Below are positions 1 to 7,271 of a DNA stretch of 64,000 nucleotides, in pieces. Positions within the stretch are counted from its first letter, which is position 1. The number at the start of each line of letters is the position of its first letter. The notes beneath the pieces were generated by a model. That model did no database searches. It saw only the letters and a list, made by a program, of their open reading frames with translations, and was not told where the DNA came from. The stretch is from Deltaproteobacteria bacterium (GTDB lineage: Bacteria > Myxococcota_A > Polyangia > Polyangiales > JADJMO01). Location: positions 1-64,000 of the forward strand of contig JACPFM010000021.1 of assembly GCA_016182965.1 (NCBI GenBank), written 5' to 3'. Position numbers and translations under genes: made by a program.

Positions 1-73
1 GGAGTTCCTCACGCAACGCCGCATTCTCGCGTCGCAGCTCTTCGATGATCCGCTCGTAGGCGGCGCGCTCCAT
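1..73 (-). CDS. N-terminal fragment of a coiled-coil protein, cut by window edge
   Basis: An open frame on the minus strand runs off the left edge from an ATG at 73. The 24 visible residues begin MERAAYERII and continue as a charged helix with heptad-like Leu/Ile spacing (EELRRENAALREEL), which looks like the start of a coiled coil such as those of transposase accessory proteins. The same frame upstream of the ATG is Cys-rich (CPCSRGQCTC), so the true start may lie up to about position 128. Too little is visible to name a function. Confidence 0.3.
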   Translation of the reverse strand, partial: MERAAYERIIEELRRENAALREEL

Positions 74-146
74 TTCCGGCACGCGTGTGCAGGTGCACTG
101 GCCGCGCGAGCAGGGGCAAGTTTCCCGCTAAACACGTACAAGCCAA

Positions 147-653
147 GTGCCCCACCTCGTGGCCGATCTCGTCTCGTGGGTCGACGATGCGTTCGAACGG
201 AAGGTGCACGGCGTCGAGATCGCCGCGTACATCCTCTGGCGCGTGAACTGGATTCACCCCTTTGCGGGTGGGAACGGCCGTACCGCGCGAGCCGCGGCCT
301 ACCTCGCGCTGTGCATGCGTGCCGAGATGATGATTCCCGGCGAGAGGCCGCTGCCGGCGTGGATCTGCGGCGAACGCGACGCCTACATCGAGGCGTTGCG
401 CTCAGTTGACGCGTCGCTCGCGGGTGAAGACGGGAGGCCGGACCAATCGAGAGAGCCGAACTTGACCGAGATGAACAGGTTCATCGAGCGTCTCGTTTGC
501 GAGCAGGTGCGTCCCTGGCTGGACTGGCGTCCGTACGCCGGCGCGTTCGCCGAGTTCCTGTTGAATCGAGAGGCGGTCATCGATCGACTGAAGGACTTCG
601 CCGCAGCTGTCGGTGCCGCCGCAGCGGCAGGAAGCGAAGGGCCGAAGAAGTGA
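147..653 (+). CDS. Fic-domain protein, N-terminally truncated
   Basis: The protein carries the Fic signature HPFAGGNGRTAR at residues 37-48 with the catalytic His37 and the phosphate-binding GNGR. Fic enzymes transfer AMP or another phosphate-containing group from a nucleotide to a target hydroxyl. Only about 36 residues precede the motif; normal Fic domains have a further 60-100 residues of helices and often the inhibitory helix there. The frame is closed by stops at 57 and 129, so GTG 147 is the only start and the gene looks 5'-truncated. The C-terminal about 110 residues are helical and unassigned. It sits beside a tRNA-Gly fragment, which suggests a rearranged or mobile-element border. 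It may be inactive. Confidence 0.6.
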   Translation: MPHLVADLVSWVDDAFERKVHGVEIAAYILWRVNWIHPFAGGNGRTARAAAYLALCMRAEMMIPGERPLPAWICGERDAYIEALRSVDASLAGEDGRPDQSREPNLTEMNRFIERLVCEQVRPWLDWRPYAGAFAEFLLNREAVIDRLKDFAAAVGAAAAAGSEGPKK

Positions 654-717
654 TCCCGCGGCGGTGATACGCTGCGAAGCCGAACGCCCGGGATGGGGCT
701 GGGCGAGTCGGAGGATT

Positions 718-759
718 TTCCCAAGCTGAGGGTCGCGGTTTCGAGCCCCGTTTCCCGCT
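718..759 (+). other. 3' fragment of a tRNA-Gly(CCC), degenerate
   Basis: Bases 718-724 reproduce the anticodon loop TTCCCAA, 735-751 a T arm (loop TTCGAGC) and 752-758 the acceptor strand TTCCCGC of a bacterial tRNA-Gly(CCC). The 5' half (acceptor GCGGGAA, D arm) is absent and the last T-stem pair (G53-C61) is destroyed by a T. Such 3' tRNA ends are commonly left as attachment-site copies by integrating elements. The rest of 654-1072 shows no gene I can support. Confidence 0.5.
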
Positions 760-1072
760 CTGTGAAGTGACACGACAGAGGCCGGTCCGGGTTCAAGCTT
801 GCGCGTTGGGACCTCGTCGGCCTCACCGATGAAGCGCCGTCCACCATGACGGGTCCTCGGCGAGCGCTGGCGGCCAGAGCGTGACCAACGCATGCGCGTC
901 TCCTTCATCGGAGAACAAGGACGGCTGCTGTGAGTGCACCGCGGCCGGCCGCCCCGTCGCTCCTGCTGCTCGCGCGCCCTCCGCGTGAGTTGCCGCCGAC
1001 GTCGTCGTCGTGCGTCGCGACGACTCAACACGAGACGCCGTGGGGCTTGGTTAGTGGATTAGATTCTCCACC

Positions 1073-2299
1073 ATGCGCAGCTCCTTGCACGTGTGCGTGG
1101 CGGTCTGGTTCCTCGTTGGATGCGGCGGCTCGACGACGGAGCCCATCGAAGGTGACAGTGGTCGCGACGACGCGTCGCTCGACACCGCCGTCGCGGACAC
1201 CGGCGTCGCCGACTCCGCGATCGCCGACAGCGCCGTCGCGGACACCGGCGTCGCCGACTCCGCGATCGCCGACACCGCCGTCGCCGACACTGCCGTCGCT
1301 GACACCGGCATCGTCGACACCGCACCGGAGGCGCCGGCGCCGACCTGCACCGACGGCAGCAAGAACGGCGGCGAGACGGACGTCGACTGCGGGGGAGGCA
1401 CGTGCCCGAAGTGCCCGACGGGCAAGAGCTGCGGTGGCGTCGCCGACTGCGAGAGCGCCGTTTGCACGAGCGGCGTGTGCGCCGCGGCCACGTGCAGCGA
1501 CGGCGTGAAGAACGGCACCGAGACCGACGTCGACTGCGGCGGCGCCTGCCCGAGCTGCGAAATCGGCAAGAAGTGCTCCGGCGCCGGCGATTGTGCGACC
1601 GGGATGTGCACCGCCTCCACCTGTGCGGCGGCGACGGCGTGCAGCGCGCTCAAGGCCGCTTCGCCCGCGCTCCCGAGCGGCGTCTACCTCGTCGATCTCG
1701 ATGGCGCGGGCAGCCGCGCCCCGGTCGCGACGTACTGCGACATGACCACGGACGGCGGTGGCTGGACCTACGGCATGATCGTGAACACGGTCACCACCTC
1801 GGCGACCCGCTCGCGGCTGGCCGGCATCACCACCTTCGGCGTCGCCGCCGCGCCCTCGCCGAGCACCGAGTTCGGCATCGATCTGACCGGCATCAAATTC
1901 CGTGACGTCCGCATCGACAACTTCACCAAACCCGGTTCGGTCAAGCACACGGCCACCGCCGAGGTGACGTGGGACGCGACGACGTACACCGGCGCGACGG
2001 GCTACGTCGGCAAGCGCTTGGTGCTCGGCGACGGGTGGGACTTGCGCGCCGGCTACTACGGGAACGGCGCCGACTGCACGAACCTCGCGAACGTCAACAT
2101 CCCGATCTGCTTCACGGAGAGCAGCAATCCCACGAGCTGGATCTGCGACACCGACGGCAATGGCCTGCAGGGCATGGGCGACTGCAGCGCCGGAGAGCTG
2201 TGCGGCGCGGGGTTCTACTACGGCAAGAAGGTCTGGCGCGACACCACGTGCACGTCGTACCTGACCACGACGGCGGTCTACGGCTTCGCCGTGCGCTGA
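1073..2299 (+). CDS. Lipoprotein with Asp-Ala repeats, Cys-rich cassettes and fibrinogen-like C-terminus
   Basis: A lipoprotein signal ([17 protein letters not shown]) with the lipid-accepting Cys at residue 17 opens a 408-residue secreted protein. Residues about 35-85 are a low-complexity linker built from A-D-T/S pentads such as VADTG. Two Cys-rich cassettes follow ([17 protein letters not shown] and [17 protein letters not shown]), a module frequent in myxobacterial surface proteins. The C-terminal half contains [12 protein letters not shown], the hallmark of fibrinogen-like recognition domains. It is probably an outer-surface binding protein; no enzyme motif is visible. The start fits because the signal begins at this ATG. 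Confidence 0.85.
   Translation: MRSSLHVCVAVWFLVGCGGSTTEPIEGDSGRDDASLDTAVADTGVADSAIADSAVADTGVADSAIADTAVADTAVADTGIVDTAPEAPAPTCTDGSKNGGETDVDCGGGTCPKCPTGKSCGGVADCESAVCTSGVCAAATCSDGVKNGTETDVDCGGACPSCEIGKKCSGAGDCATGMCTASTCAAATACSALKAASPALPSGVYLVDLDGAGSRAPVATYCDMTTDGGGWTYGMIVNTVTTSATRSRLAGITTFGVAAAPSPSTEFGIDLTGIKFRDVRIDNFTKPGSVKHTATAEVTWDATTYTGATGYVGKRLVLGDGWDLRAGYYGNGADCTNLANVNIPICFTESSNPTSWICDTDGNGLQGMGDCSAGELCGAGFYYGKKVWRDTTCTSYLTTTAVYGFAVR
1180..1325 (+). repeat. In-gene tandem repeat coding for A-D-T/S pentads
   Basis: A 15-bp period (for example GTCGCGGACACCGGC then GTCGCCGACTCCGCG) repeats about nine times, with a larger unit of about 60 bp nearly duplicated between 1190 and 1280. It encodes the flexible linker of the lipoprotein and would be prone to length change by slippage. 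Confidence 0.8.
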
Positions 2300-2393
2300 C
2301 GCGCGCGACGCGTGCACTCGCTTCGCCTGCGGCCCCCCCGGCACGGAGCTCGTCTCGAGAGCGGCCGGCACGCGCCTCGCAAGCACGAGCCGC

Positions 2394-3560
2394 ATGCGGG
2401 TCATCGTGATCGGGGCCGGTGTGGCCGGCCTCGCGGCGGCGCGGCGGCTCACGCGGGCGGGCGTCGACACCACCGTCGTCGAGGCGCGCGATCGGCTCGG
2501 GGGACGCGTCTTCACCGCGCACGACGCGCACGGCCCCTTCGAGCTCGGCGCTGAGTTCATCCACGGCGACGACGCGGCGCTTGGCGAGCTGCTGGACGGC
2601 ATCGACACGGTCGACGTCCCCGACGTCCATCACGAGCGGCGCCCCGAGGGGCTGGTGCGCGACGATCGCTTCTTCGACGTCATCGAGCGGTTCACCGAGC
2701 ACGCGCGCGGTTGGGACGGCCCGATCGTCGATCGCCTGGCCACGTTCGCCGAGCCGTCGCTGCCCCGTTCGTACGTCGAGGGGTTCCACGCGGCGGATCC
2801 GGCTCGATTCTCCACGCGCGCGTTCGTCCACGAGGAGGCGGTCGGCGGCGAAGCGCTGCGGCGACTGCCGCGCGGTCTTGGTCCGATCGTCGATCGCCTC
2901 GCCGAGGGGCTGACGATCCTGACCGGGACGATCGTCCACGAGGTCCAGCACGATCGTCAGGGCGTGAGGCTCGCGACGAACCGTGGCGAGCTGCTCGCGC
3001 GCGCCGTGATCGTGACGGTGCCGATCGGGGCGCTGCCGCGGCTGCGCTTCGCGCCGGGGATCGTCGAGTGGGAGAACGCGGCGCGCGCGATCGGCTTCGG
3101 CGACGTCGCGCGGGTCGTGCTGCGCCTGAGCGAGCGTACGTGGCCCGCGGACGCGTCGTTCCTCCACGCCCTCGACGCGGCGCTGCCGGTCTTCTGGACG
3201 GAGCCGCACGCGGCGACGCCGACGATCGTCGGATGGGCGGGCGGCCCCGCCGCAGCGAGGATCCGCGGCGATCGTGGCGTCGTCGCGGTGGCCGCGCTCT
3301 CCGCGATCCTCGGTCGCGACGTGCAGCCGATCGCGGTGCACACGCACGACTGGCGGAACGACCCGTACGCCGGCGGCGCCTACAGCTGGGTCGTCGCGGG
3401 CGCGGAGGACGCGCCGTCGGTGCTCGGGCGTCCGGTAGACGACACCATCTTCTTCGCGGGGGAGGCGCTCGCGGAGGCGGCGCCGCGCGGCACGATCCAG
3501 GGCGCGCTCGAGAGCGGGGAGCGCGCGGCATCGCTCGCGTCATCGACGGCGCGCACCTGA
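2394..3560 (+). CDS. Flavin-containing amine oxidase family protein
   Basis: The 388-residue protein begins with a Rossmann FAD-binding motif (GAGVAG, residues 7-12), followed by VEARDRLGGRV, the ribose-binding Glu and GG motif typical of monoamine oxidase-like flavoproteins. The C-terminus carries FFAGEAL and a GTIQGALESGERAA segment, the second FAD contact. These enzymes oxidise amines or related substrates with O2; the substrate cannot be read. It is slightly short for the family (usually 430-500). It starts 94 bp after the lipoprotein stop and may be independently transcribed. Confidence 0.85.
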   Translation: MRVIVIGAGVAGLAAARRLTRAGVDTTVVEARDRLGGRVFTAHDAHGPFELGAEFIHGDDAALGELLDGIDTVDVPDVHHERRPEGLVRDDRFFDVIERFTEHARGWDGPIVDRLATFAEPSLPRSYVEGFHAADPARFSTRAFVHEEAVGGEALRRLPRGLGPIVDRLAEGLTILTGTIVHEVQHDRQGVRLATNRGELLARAVIVTVPIGALPRLRFAPGIVEWENAARAIGFGDVARVVLRLSERTWPADASFLHALDAALPVFWTEPHAATPTIVGWAGGPAAARIRGDRGVVAVAALSAILGRDVQPIAVHTHDWRNDPYAGGAYSWVVAGAEDAPSVLGRPVDDTIFFAGEALAEAAPRGTIQGALESGERAASLASSTART

Positions 3561-3613
3561 GATCAGGGATGCCGCACGGCTGCAGCTCGCGGCGAAGGCC
3601 CGGGCGCGGCTCC

Positions 3614-3961
3614 TCACTGCGGTTCGACGCAGCGCCCGTTCTGGCAGACTCGTTCGCCCTTGCACTGCGTGTCGTACTTGCAGCCGCCGACGTCGGACGA
3701 GCTCTCGACGGCGCCCGAGGCCGGCTGCTGGGCTTCCTTGCAGGACACCTGCGCCGTCGCCTGCGAGCCGCCGCCGGAGTGCGACGAGCAGTAGTACGTC
3801 TTGCCGCGGCAGTGGGCCGTCCACGTCCTCGTGGACCAGCCGGATTCATCGTTCGTGATCGTGATTTCGCTGGCCGGGCAGCCGATCTGGCCCGAAGTGA
3901 CCGCCCGCGGGCTGCAACTCGTCGAGGCCACGAGCAGAGCGGAGAACACGAGGAAGCGCAT
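3614..3961 (-). CDS. Small secreted lipoprotein, unknown function
   Basis: From ATG 3961 the protein starts MRFLVFSALLVASTSC, a clean lipoprotein signal; the longer frame to 4000 adds an unlikely charged extension. The body (about 100 residues) has a segment rich in Thr/Ser with a paired-Cys motif (GCPASEITITNDESGW, TAHCRGKTYYC) and ends in a knottin-like Cys-rich tail (CKYDTQCKGERVCQNGRCVEPQ in part). I do not recognise a named family. It is convergent with the amine oxidase. Confidence 0.75.
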   Translation of the reverse strand: MRFLVFSALLVASTSCSPRAVTSGQIGCPASEITITNDESGWSTRTWTAHCRGKTYYCSSHSGGGSQATAQVSCKEAQQPASGAVESSSDVGGCKYDTQCKGERVCQNGRCVEPQ

Positions 3962-4354
3962 CAGGGCGCGGAAGATCCGCTGAGGTGATCGGTGCGTCAA
4001 TCGGCTTGATCATGCGAAGCGTCCACCGATCGCCGACCATGCGACACTAACCGTCGCACCATTCGCGCAGCGACCTCGACGGTACGCGCCGCGGCCGTGC
4101 CAGCTCGATCGCCGCACGCCGGGCGGTGCGCATGCGAGCGCGCGGCCGAGCTGAGCATTACGGCCGGTGATAGTGTCAGACGATATTATCAACGCCGTCG
4201 TGAGGAGTTCTCACGGGCCGAGTAGCGAGCTGTTCCCGGCGGTCTCGATGCCGACGGCGAGCCGCGATCTGCGCGCGGGGGGTCGAGGCCCGAGCGCTGA
4301 AGCGCACCGGTGACAAGGCGACCGCGCGGTATCGCTTCGTGTGACGCCGCGTGA
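3962..4354. other. Intergenic region, no gene seen
   Basis: About 390 bp between a lipoprotein start and the stop of the FMN reductase. It includes a less GC-rich stretch around 4170-4195 (GATATTATC) but I see no supported gene, RNA or paired promoter elements. Confidence 0.4.
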
Positions 4355-4987
4355 TCACTCCGCCGCCGGCTGGATGTCGGTCTGCTCCTCGAGCGCCTTG
4401 TTGATCGCGCTGCGCCGCTCCGGCGGCGCGATGACGTCGGCGTACGCCTCGGCGAGGCGTACGAACCCCGACAGCTCCTTCTCGAGCCGCTCGGCGAGCG
4501 CGTGGTCCTTCAGGCGGCCGTTCTCGTCGAACGCCTCGTGCGCGTGGGGCAGCGCGAACATGTCGGGGAACACCAGGGCGCCGCAGCCCTCGAACGGGAT
4601 GCGCGTCTGCCACAGCCCGCGGATGCCTCCCATCGCCGACGGCGACGCCGACAAGAGGTACAGGCTCTTGCCGCGCCAGGGCATCGGGCGCGCACGCGAC
4701 ACCCAGTCGACGGCGTTCTTCAGCGCGCCGCTGATCGAGTAGTTGTACTCGGGCGTGGCGATGATCAGCGCGTCGGCGGCGATCACCCGCCGCTTCAGCT
4801 CGAGCGCGCCGCGCGGCAGACCGCTGTCGTGGTCGACGTCGCCGTCGTAGATGGGCATCTCGAACTCGCCGAACTCGGCGAGATCCACGTCGGCGCCCTT
4901 GGCGCCCGCGATCTCGGCCGCGAGATGGATCAGGCGGCGGTTCAACGACGAGGCACGACGCGACGCGGCGAAGGCGAGGACCCGCAT
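4355..4987 (-). CDS. NADPH-dependent FMN reductase family protein
   Basis: The 210-residue flavodoxin-like protein opens MRVLAFAASRRASSLNRRL, the phosphate-binding loop (S-R-x-x-S-x-N pattern) of NADPH-dependent FMN/quinone reductases such as ArsH and ChrR relatives. TPEYNYSISGALKNAVDW is the second diagnostic motif. Such enzymes reduce FMN, quinones or metal oxyanions with NAD(P)H in the cytosol. The ATG at 4987 is chosen because homology-like sequence starts exactly there; a much longer open frame to 6364 is the antisense shadow of the next gene. It is divergent from the SRPBCC gene at 5111. Confidence 0.88.
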   Translation of the reverse strand: MRVLAFAASRRASSLNRRLIHLAAEIAGAKGADVDLAEFGEFEMPIYDGDVDHDSGLPRGALELKRRVIAADALIIATPEYNYSISGALKNAVDWVSRARPMPWRGKSLYLLSASPSAMGGIRGLWQTRIPFEGCGALVFPDMFALPHAHEAFDENGRLKDHALAERLEKELSGFVRLAEAYADVIAPPERRSAINKALEEQTDIQPAAE

Positions 4988-5110
4988 GGTGACCCGAGCG
5001 CTGCATCCGCGGTGCCGACGCCCCGTCGCGCTCGAAGCCCTGCGTCGACGCTCGCGCCCGGCGCGACGGACGCATGCGCAGCTCATCGAAACCGAGTCGA
5101 GGAGCGCCCA

Positions 5111-6268
5111 ATGGAACGCCTGCGGATCGAGCAGCTCATCCCCGCATCGCCGGCCGCGGTGTGGCCGTTGATCTCCGATCCCGCGCGCATGAACCGCTGG
5201 TCGAAGGCGCCCATCCGCCTGCTCGATCCGGGCGACGGAGGCGGTCCGGGCGACGTCGGCGCCCTGCGGCGGATCGAGGTCCACGCGCTCGGCCGGAAGG
5301 TCTCGTTCGACGAGGTGATCGTCGCGAGCGAGCCGCCGCACCGGCTCGGCTACCGCGTGTTCCGCGGTCTGCCGGTGCGCGTGCACCGCGGCGAGATCCA
5401 GCTGCACGAGCTGCGGCGCGGCACGCAGCTCGTCTGGGACGTCGAGTTCGAGTTCTACCTGCCGGGCCTCGGGCGCGTCGCGCGCGCCATCCTCGAGCGG
5501 CAGCTGGCCGACAGCGTCGCGGCCATCGTGCAGGAGGTGCGGCACGACGAGCCGGTGCGCCCGTCGACGCCGCGCGCGCTGCCCAGGTTCGACCTCGGCC
5601 CGCTGCGGGAGCGCGCGTCCTCGGTGCTCGACGAGCAGCGCGCCCTCGCCGACGCGCTGCAGCACGGCGAGGACCCGAAGTACTGGTTCGCGCGCGTCTA
5701 CCAGTACGTCACCGAGGCGCAGCTGTCGCTCTGCGACAAGGGCGCCGTCGCGCACGTCGACTGGGTGCTCGCGCTCATCCCCGAGTTCCACCGCTACTAC
5801 GCCGGCAACCTCGAGCACTGGGTCGACGGCGACGTCGCGGCGGTCGAGCGCCCGTGGCAGCGCGCGTTCCGCCGCATGGAGATCGGCGGCGCCCGTCACG
5901 ACGCGATGACCACCGCCGAGGGGCTCCTGCTCGCGGTCGAGGCGCACATCGAGGAGGACCTGCCGCGCGCGCTCGCCGAGGTGTGGGCGCGTCGCTACCG
6001 ACAGCACGCGTCGTTCGTGCGGTTCCGCGGCGACTACCTGTCGATGGGCGAGGTCTTCCTCCGCGCCGCGGATCGGCTGATCGCGGAGATGCCGCGAAGG
6101 TTCGTGCCGTCGTACATCCGCGCCGCGCGCGCGCTGCTCCCGGCCGAGATCCCCGACGCGATCGTCCACGCGCGCTTCTACGACGTCCCCGGCCGTCGCC
6201 TGCTCGCCTTCGAGCGCGGGCGCCGCTTCGCCGAGACGCTGGCGCGCGCGCTCGACCACTCGCCGTGA
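5111..6268 (+). CDS. SRPBCC/START-type protein fused to a DUF5995-like domain
   Basis: Residues 1-150 look like a polyketide-cyclase/START hydrophobic-ligand fold (RIEQLIPASPAAVWPLISDP opening, then the alternating strands). The C-terminal about 200 residues are helical with AHIEEDLPRAL, which resembles the AHInyDLplAL signature of DUF5995, and WFARVYQYVT. A fusion of these two is not one I know. The start ATG 5111 follows a GAGGAGCG-like ribosome site; the frame is open further upstream but that part is antisense to the FMN reductase. Function: probably binds or processes a small hydrophobic molecule; inference only. Confidence 0.75.
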   Translation: MERLRIEQLIPASPAAVWPLISDPARMNRWSKAPIRLLDPGDGGGPGDVGALRRIEVHALGRKVSFDEVIVASEPPHRLGYRVFRGLPVRVHRGEIQLHELRRGTQLVWDVEFEFYLPGLGRVARAILERQLADSVAAIVQEVRHDEPVRPSTPRALPRFDLGPLRERASSVLDEQRALADALQHGEDPKYWFARVYQYVTEAQLSLCDKGAVAHVDWVLALIPEFHRYYAGNLEHWVDGDVAAVERPWQRAFRRMEIGGARHDAMTTAEGLLLAVEAHIEEDLPRALAEVWARRYRQHASFVRFRGDYLSMGEVFLRAADRLIAEMPRRFVPSYIRAARALLPAEIPDAIVHARFYDVPGRRLLAFERGRRFAETLARALDHSP

Positions 6269-6323
6269 CCTCGCTGAGCTCCCGTCGCGCGAGCGCGGCC
6301 GTCGGGCGGCATCTGCCCGTGTC

Positions 6324-6875
6324 ATGAGCGAGAAGACGAAGAAGACCGAAGCGCAGCAGAACACCCCTGGAAGCCGCGACGAGCTCCGCGAGATGCTCCG
6401 TCACTTCCGGACGGCGATGCTGGTGACGCACGACACGACGGGCATGCCGCGCGCGCGGCCGCTCGTCATCGTGAAGGTCGAGGACGACGCGCGTGTGTGG
6501 TTCGCGACCACCGATCACTCGCCGAAGATCAGGGAGATCACCGGCGACGCCGCCGTCGCCGTGGTCTGCCACCGCAGCAGCGACGAGGCGTGGATCTCCG
6601 TGTCCGGTCACGCGCGCTTGGTCCGCGACCGTCAGAGGGCGCACGCGATGTGGAGCCCCGGCCTGCAGGCGTGGTTCAGCGGCCCCGACGATCCCGCGCT
6701 GCTCCTGATCGAGGTCGTGCCCACCCACGCCGAGTACTACGGCGCCGACAGGCCGATGATCGCGCGCGCGTTCCAGCTGGCGAAGGGCATCCTCACCCGC
6801 GAGCCGCCGAAGACCGGCCCGATCAAGCACGTCGAGCTCGAGCGGCTCTCCGACCCCGGTCGCCTCTCGCACTGA
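6324..6875 (+). CDS. Pyridoxamine 5'-phosphate oxidase-like (general stress protein 26 type)
   Basis: 183 residues with the split-barrel flavin-binding pattern: LRHFRTAMLVTHD, PRARPLVIVK, VWFATTDHSPKIREI and VAVVCH match the GSP26/PNPOx-like group. These proteins bind FMN or related flavins and are linked to stress tolerance; catalytic activity is often unproven. It begins 55 bp after the SRPBCC gene and could share its transcript. The first 20 residues are Lys/Glu-rich and probably disordered. Confidence 0.82.
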   Translation: MSEKTKKTEAQQNTPGSRDELREMLRHFRTAMLVTHDTTGMPRARPLVIVKVEDDARVWFATTDHSPKIREITGDAAVAVVCHRSSDEAWISVSGHARLVRDRQRAHAMWSPGLQAWFSGPDDPALLLIEVVPTHAEYYGADRPMIARAFQLAKGILTREPPKTGPIKHVELERLSDPGRLSH

Positions 6876-6887
6876 CCGCAGGACGCG

Positions 6888-7127
6888 TCACTCGAACGGC
6901 TGGTTGGTGAAGACGCTCAGCCGTATGCCCGCCGGGTCCTTGCGCGGGATCTCGACGGCGACCCAGTACTTGCCGACCTTGCGCACGTCGGCGTTGGAGC
7001 CGCCGTCGAGCTTGTAGGCGTTGTCGTGCCTCTGCAGTTCGTACTGCGCCTTCTTCGGCAGGCCGTCGAGGCACGCGGGGACGGTGGCCGACACGAAGGC
7101 GACGAGCAGCAGGCGGACGACTGTCAT
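6888..7127 (-). CDS. Small lipoprotein, unknown function
   Basis: From ATG 7127 the 79-residue product starts MTVVRLLLVAFVSATVPAC, a lipoprotein signal with lipobox VPAC. The longer frame to 7637 lies antisense to the next gene and is rejected. The mature part (about 60 residues) contains VGKYWVAVEIPRKDP and no motif I recognise. It is divergent from the 941-residue lipoprotein that starts 144 bp away. Confidence 0.6.
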   Translation of the reverse strand: MTVVRLLLVAFVSATVPACLDGLPKKAQYELQRHDNAYKLDGGSNADVRKVGKYWVAVEIPRKDPAGIRLSVFTNQPFE

Positions 7128-7271
7128 CGGCGCGAGGAAAGCCGACCTCCGCCCGTTGCGTTCCACGGTCGCGGCCCTGCGCTGGAACAGCAGCTTGCGA
7201 TCGCTGGTGTCGCATGTCGTCAGCACGCGCGGAACGATGGAGCCTGGCCTGGGGCCGTGCTCTGATGTCGG

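Noticed and set aside
1180..1325. Short spaced repeats as a CRISPR array
   Set aside because: A continuous 15-bp coding tandem repeat in frame with a lipoprotein; no unique spacers, no cas genes.
4988..6364. Upstream extension of the FMN reductase frame on the minus strand
   Set aside because: It is antisense to the SRPBCC gene, and the reductase fold begins exactly at Met 4987.
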